Source: Lachnospiraceae bacterium
Lineage (GTDB): Bacteria > Bacillota > Clostridia > Lachnospirales > Lachnospiraceae
DNA: 8,257 nt
Assembly: GCA_900754855.1 (NCBI GenBank)
Contig: CAAEEI010000097.1
Span: 1-8,257 of the forward strand
Direction: 5' to 3'
Under the pieces are notes generated by a model. That model did no database searches. It was not told the origin of the DNA and worked only from the letters and a program-made list of their open reading frames with translations. The position numbers and the translations under genes are program-made. Each line of letters begins with the position of its first letter. The first letter of the stretch is position 1. Positions 6,814 to 8,257 of this stretch are shown in pieces.

Positions 6814-7182
6814 ATGTTTGAATTGATAAACGTTATATTTCCAATTATGTTTATTACTGTGGTTGGTATCATTATTTTCTCTTTAGTACGGGGAATTATC
6901 ACATGGAATAAGAATAATCAGTCACCTAGATTAACAGTGCCAGTTGTCGTTGTTGCAAAGCGAGAAAACATTACGCATCATCAACATGCAAATGCGGGTG
7001 ATTCGAGCGGTGCACACGGATTCCATACGACAACAAGTACTTCGTATTATGTGACATTTCAGGTGGAAAGTGGAGACAGAATAGAGTTTTGCGTTTCTGG
7101 AACAGAATATGGAGCGCTTGTAGAAGGTGATACTGGCAGGCTGACTTTTCAAGGAACGAGATATTTGTCGTTTGAACGATAA
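6814..7182 (+). CDS. DUF2500 family membrane-anchored protein
   Basis: The 122-residue protein has one N-terminal membrane segment (about 5-31, INVIFPIMFITVVGIIIF followed by SLVRGIITW) and a soluble domain. That domain contains RLTVPVVVVAKRENI (39-53), a His-rich loop (55-71, HHQHANAGDSSGAHGFH), YYVTFQVESGDRIEF (78-92), SGTEYGALVEGDTGRLTFQG (95-114) and TRYLSFER (115-122). This pattern fits DUF2500, the family of Escherichia coli YhhM, whose function is not known to me. The start at ATG 6814 follows a very strong AGGAGG (6799-6804) by nine bases; a GTG at 6805 overlaps the ribosome site. It lies 69 bases after hsdM, before two more small membrane proteins, inside what is normally a tight hsdM-hsdS pair. 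No promoter stands out in the gap, so read-through from hsdM is likely. Confidence 0.85.
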   Translation: MFELINVIFPIMFITVVGIIIFSLVRGIITWNKNNQSPRLTVPVVVVAKRENITHHQHANAGDSSGAHGFHTTTSTSYYVTFQVESGDRIEFCVSGTEYGALVEGDTGRLTFQGTRYLSFER

Positions 7183-7228
7183 ATTTTGAATTTATGGAGG
7201 ATAGTATTGTAAAAAAGGAAATGGATTA

Positions 7229-7498
7229 ATGAGTAGATTGTCAGATTGGTTTAGTCAAGAAATATCTCGCAATGCGAGTAAGACGGCAGTTGATATTGTT
7301 AGAGCACAAAAAGATGGAGTTGTTGCGTATCGTGTTGGTGGAATTATTTTGCTTGGATGCGGTATAGGCTGGATATTACTTTCGCTTATTCCAATTATCT
7401 GTAAAAATCCGCTAAGTGATTGGGGATGGATGTTAATTCTGGCTGCCATTCAAATTGTTGCAGGGATAGTACTTGTTTTTTTTAAGCAAAAAATCTAA
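7229..7498 (+). CDS. Small two-helix membrane protein, unknown
   Basis: The 89-residue protein has an amphipathic N-terminal part (MSRLSDWFSQEISRNASKTA) and two predicted membrane helices, about 33-56 (AYRVGGIILLGCGIGWILLS) and about 65-85 (WGWMLILAAIQIVAGIVLVF), joined by a short loop. It ends in the basic tail FKQKI. I do not recognise the family. The start at 7229 has AAGGAA (7215-7220) eight bases upstream. It is 46 bases after the DUF2500 gene and overlaps the next open frame by 26 bases. Its last codons contain a run of eight T (7476-7483); with one T less the frame would continue into the next one, giving a single 155-residue three-helix protein. It may therefore be the front half of a split gene. 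Confidence 0.6.
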   Translation: MSRLSDWFSQEISRNASKTAVDIVRAQKDGVVAYRVGGIILLGCGIGWILLSLIPIICKNPLSDWGWMLILAAIQIVAGIVLVFFKQKI

Positions 7499-7697
7499 AA
7501 GATTTCAAGAATGGGCAGATAAAGATTTTCGCAAAAGCTTAAAGAATCAAGAAAAATTAAAAAAGAAAGTTCAAATTGGAAAAAGGACTTTACCAATTAC
7601 ATACGGAGATATTTTCGCGCTGAAAGTGCTTGTAATTATTGCGGTTATTCTTATTATTATATTGGAAATTGGATATTTGCAGGGATGGGTGAAATGA
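7473..7697 (+). CDS. Small membrane protein or rear half of a split three-helix protein
   Basis: The frame encodes up to 74 residues: a strongly basic, polar front (SKKSKRFQEWADKDFRKSLK, about 5-24) and one predicted membrane helix (about 49-67, ALKVLVIIAVILIIILEIGY), then a short tail. There is no ATG at the front. The best independent start is TTG 7473, with AGGGA (7462-7466) six bases upstream, overlapping the previous gene by 26 bases. Such an overlap could reflect translational coupling. Alternatively the T8 tract at 7476-7483 marks a frameshift: dropping one T joins the upstream protein at ...IVLVF to LSKKSKRF. I do not recognise the family. That it is coding is likely, but whether it is a separate gene is not settled. 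Confidence 0.5.
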   Translation: MFFLSKKSKRFQEWADKDFRKSLKNQEKLKKKVQIGKRTLPITYGDIFALKVLVIIAVILIIILEIGYLQGWVK

Positions 7698-7750
7698 TAG
7701 TCTTAAAAGAAATGAATTATTATTTCGAGAATTATACATTTATTTAGCAT

Positions 7751-7778
7751 TTTACAATTTAAAGTAGTTAAATAAATT
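7751..7778 (+). promoter_or_regulatory. Possible promoter for hsdS
   Basis: TTTACA (7751-7756) matches the -35 consensus at five of six bases. TAAATT (7773-7778) matches the -10 at four of six, with 16-nt spacing. It would give hsdS a transcript of its own, with a leader of about 65 nt that contains the palindromes at 7822-7842. The stretch is AT-rich, so chance is possible. Confidence 0.35.
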
Positions 7779-7821
7779 CGGATTTGCAGGGCTAAGTGCA
7801 TGAAACGAAATGTGAATGGAT

Positions 7822-7843
7822 GCTACGAGTAGCCCCTAGGGGG
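7822..7843 (+). repeat. Two abutting palindromes covering the hsdS ribosome-binding site
   Basis: GCTACGAGTAGC (7822-7833, arms of five with a GA centre) runs directly into the perfect palindrome CCCCTAGGGG (7833-7842), sharing base 7833. The hsdS Shine-Dalgarno AGGGGG (7838-7843) is part of the second one. In RNA the loops are tight (GCTA-CGAG-TAGC is feasible, CCC-CTAG-GGG weak), so a DNA-level protein site is as likely as a hairpin. Confidence 0.5.
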
Positions 7844-7851
7844 ATGAAAAC

Positions 7852-8257
7852 ATGAGAGTAAAACTTGAAGATGTTTGTGAAAGAGGTTCATCAAACCTTA
7901 AACAATCAGATGTGATAGATAAAGAAGGAGAATATCCGGTTTATGGAGCTGCCGGTTATTTGGGAAGTGTTGATTTTTATCATCAAGAAAAACCATATGT
8001 AGCCGTTGTCAAAGATGGTGCAGGTATTGGTAGAACTACATTATATCTATCTAAATCCTCTGTCATAGGTACTATGCAGTATCTTTTGCCAAAAGAAAAT
8101 GTTCTACCAGAATATCTTTGTTATGTGGTGAGATATATGCATTTGGAAAAGTATTTTACAGGTGCAACAATTCCACATATTTATTTTAAAGATTATAAAA
8201 ATGAGGAATTTAATTTGGATACGATTGATCGACAGGTAGAGATTGTAGATATTCTAA
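7852..8257 (+). CDS. hsdS: Type I restriction specificity subunit HsdS, 5' part
   Basis: The first 135 codons of a specificity subunit are visible; the gene runs off the window. HsdS recognises a two-part DNA target, one half per target-recognition domain, and bridges two HsdM subunits. The visible part is one target-recognition domain of the restriction endonuclease S family: MRVKLEDVCERGSSN (1-15), EYPVYGAAGYLGSVDFYHQ (27-45), KPYVAVVKDGAGIGRT (47-62), SVIGTMQYLLPKENVLPEYL (68-87) and a C-terminal stretch with TGATIPHIYFKDYKNEEFN (103-121). The start at ATG 7852 has AGGGGG (7838-7843) eight bases upstream. It normally sits directly behind hsdM, but here it is 1.1 kb away behind three small membrane-protein genes. 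Whether the full gene has two domains or half-length cannot be seen. Confidence 0.93.
   Translation, partial: MRVKLEDVCERGSSNLKQSDVIDKEGEYPVYGAAGYLGSVDFYHQEKPYVAVVKDGAGIGRTTLYLSKSSVIGTMQYLLPKENVLPEYLCYVVRYMHLEKYFTGATIPHIYFKDYKNEEFNLDTIDRQVEIVDIL

Noticed and set aside
7694..7747. Seventeen-codon ORF overlapping the stop of the last small membrane gene (ATGA overlap)
   Set aside because: Very short, AT-rich, no recognisable sequence and no clear ribosome site.
1..8257. CRISPR array, tRNA, rRNA or insertion sequence
   Set aside because: I saw no regularly spaced direct repeats, no cloverleaf-like genes and no transposase in either strand.

Overview
The window looks like a chromosomal segment of a low-to-moderate G+C Firmicute, most likely a Lachnospiraceae-type Clostridium relative. 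This rests on the purine-rich Shine-Dalgarno sites, the sigma-A promoters, the LxxG heptad-repeat protein, and a DUF896 gene next to a 5-formyltetrahydrofolate cyclo-ligase gene. That is an inference from gene content, not an identification. All genes seen are on the + strand.

Left part (1 to about 4830), ordinary chromosomal genes of moderate G+C. It starts with the 3' part of a large protein with two blocks of LxxG heptads (YhgE/Pip-like or the tail of an MMPL/RND exporter), closed by a strong intrinsic terminator (1506-1566). An extended -10 promoter then drives a COG2509-type FAD-dependent dehydrogenase (start best placed at 1717). The next promoter has its -35 inside the last codons of that gene and appears to drive a DUF896 gene, the 5-formyltetrahydrofolate cyclo-ligase gene and a RibD/DHFR-fold reductase gene. 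The last one seems to carry an in-frame internal deletion that removes the family's GG motif. A long hairpin with a T-run (4741-4829) ends the unit.

Junction and gene-poor stretch (about 4830-5241). Base composition drops abruptly after the terminator, and about 400 bases hold no convincing gene, only two overlapping open stretches that may be a gene remnant or a leader peptide.

Right part (5242-8257), an AT-rich type I restriction-modification locus. It encodes a complete methyltransferase subunit HsdM and, at the right edge, the first half of a specificity subunit HsdS. HsdM and HsdS normally work as an M2S methyltransferase and, with HsdR, as a restriction enzyme; no hsdR is inside the window. 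Unusually, about 1.1 kb between hsdM and hsdS holds three small membrane-protein genes: a DUF2500 protein and two short unrecognised ones. The last two overlap at a run of eight T and could be one three-helix protein split by a one-base change. A pair of abutting palindromes covers the hsdS ribosome-binding site.

The most interesting points are the membrane cargo inside the hsd locus, the T8 tract, and the deleted reductase. Nothing in the window proves a new defence system; the membrane genes are the best place to look for one.
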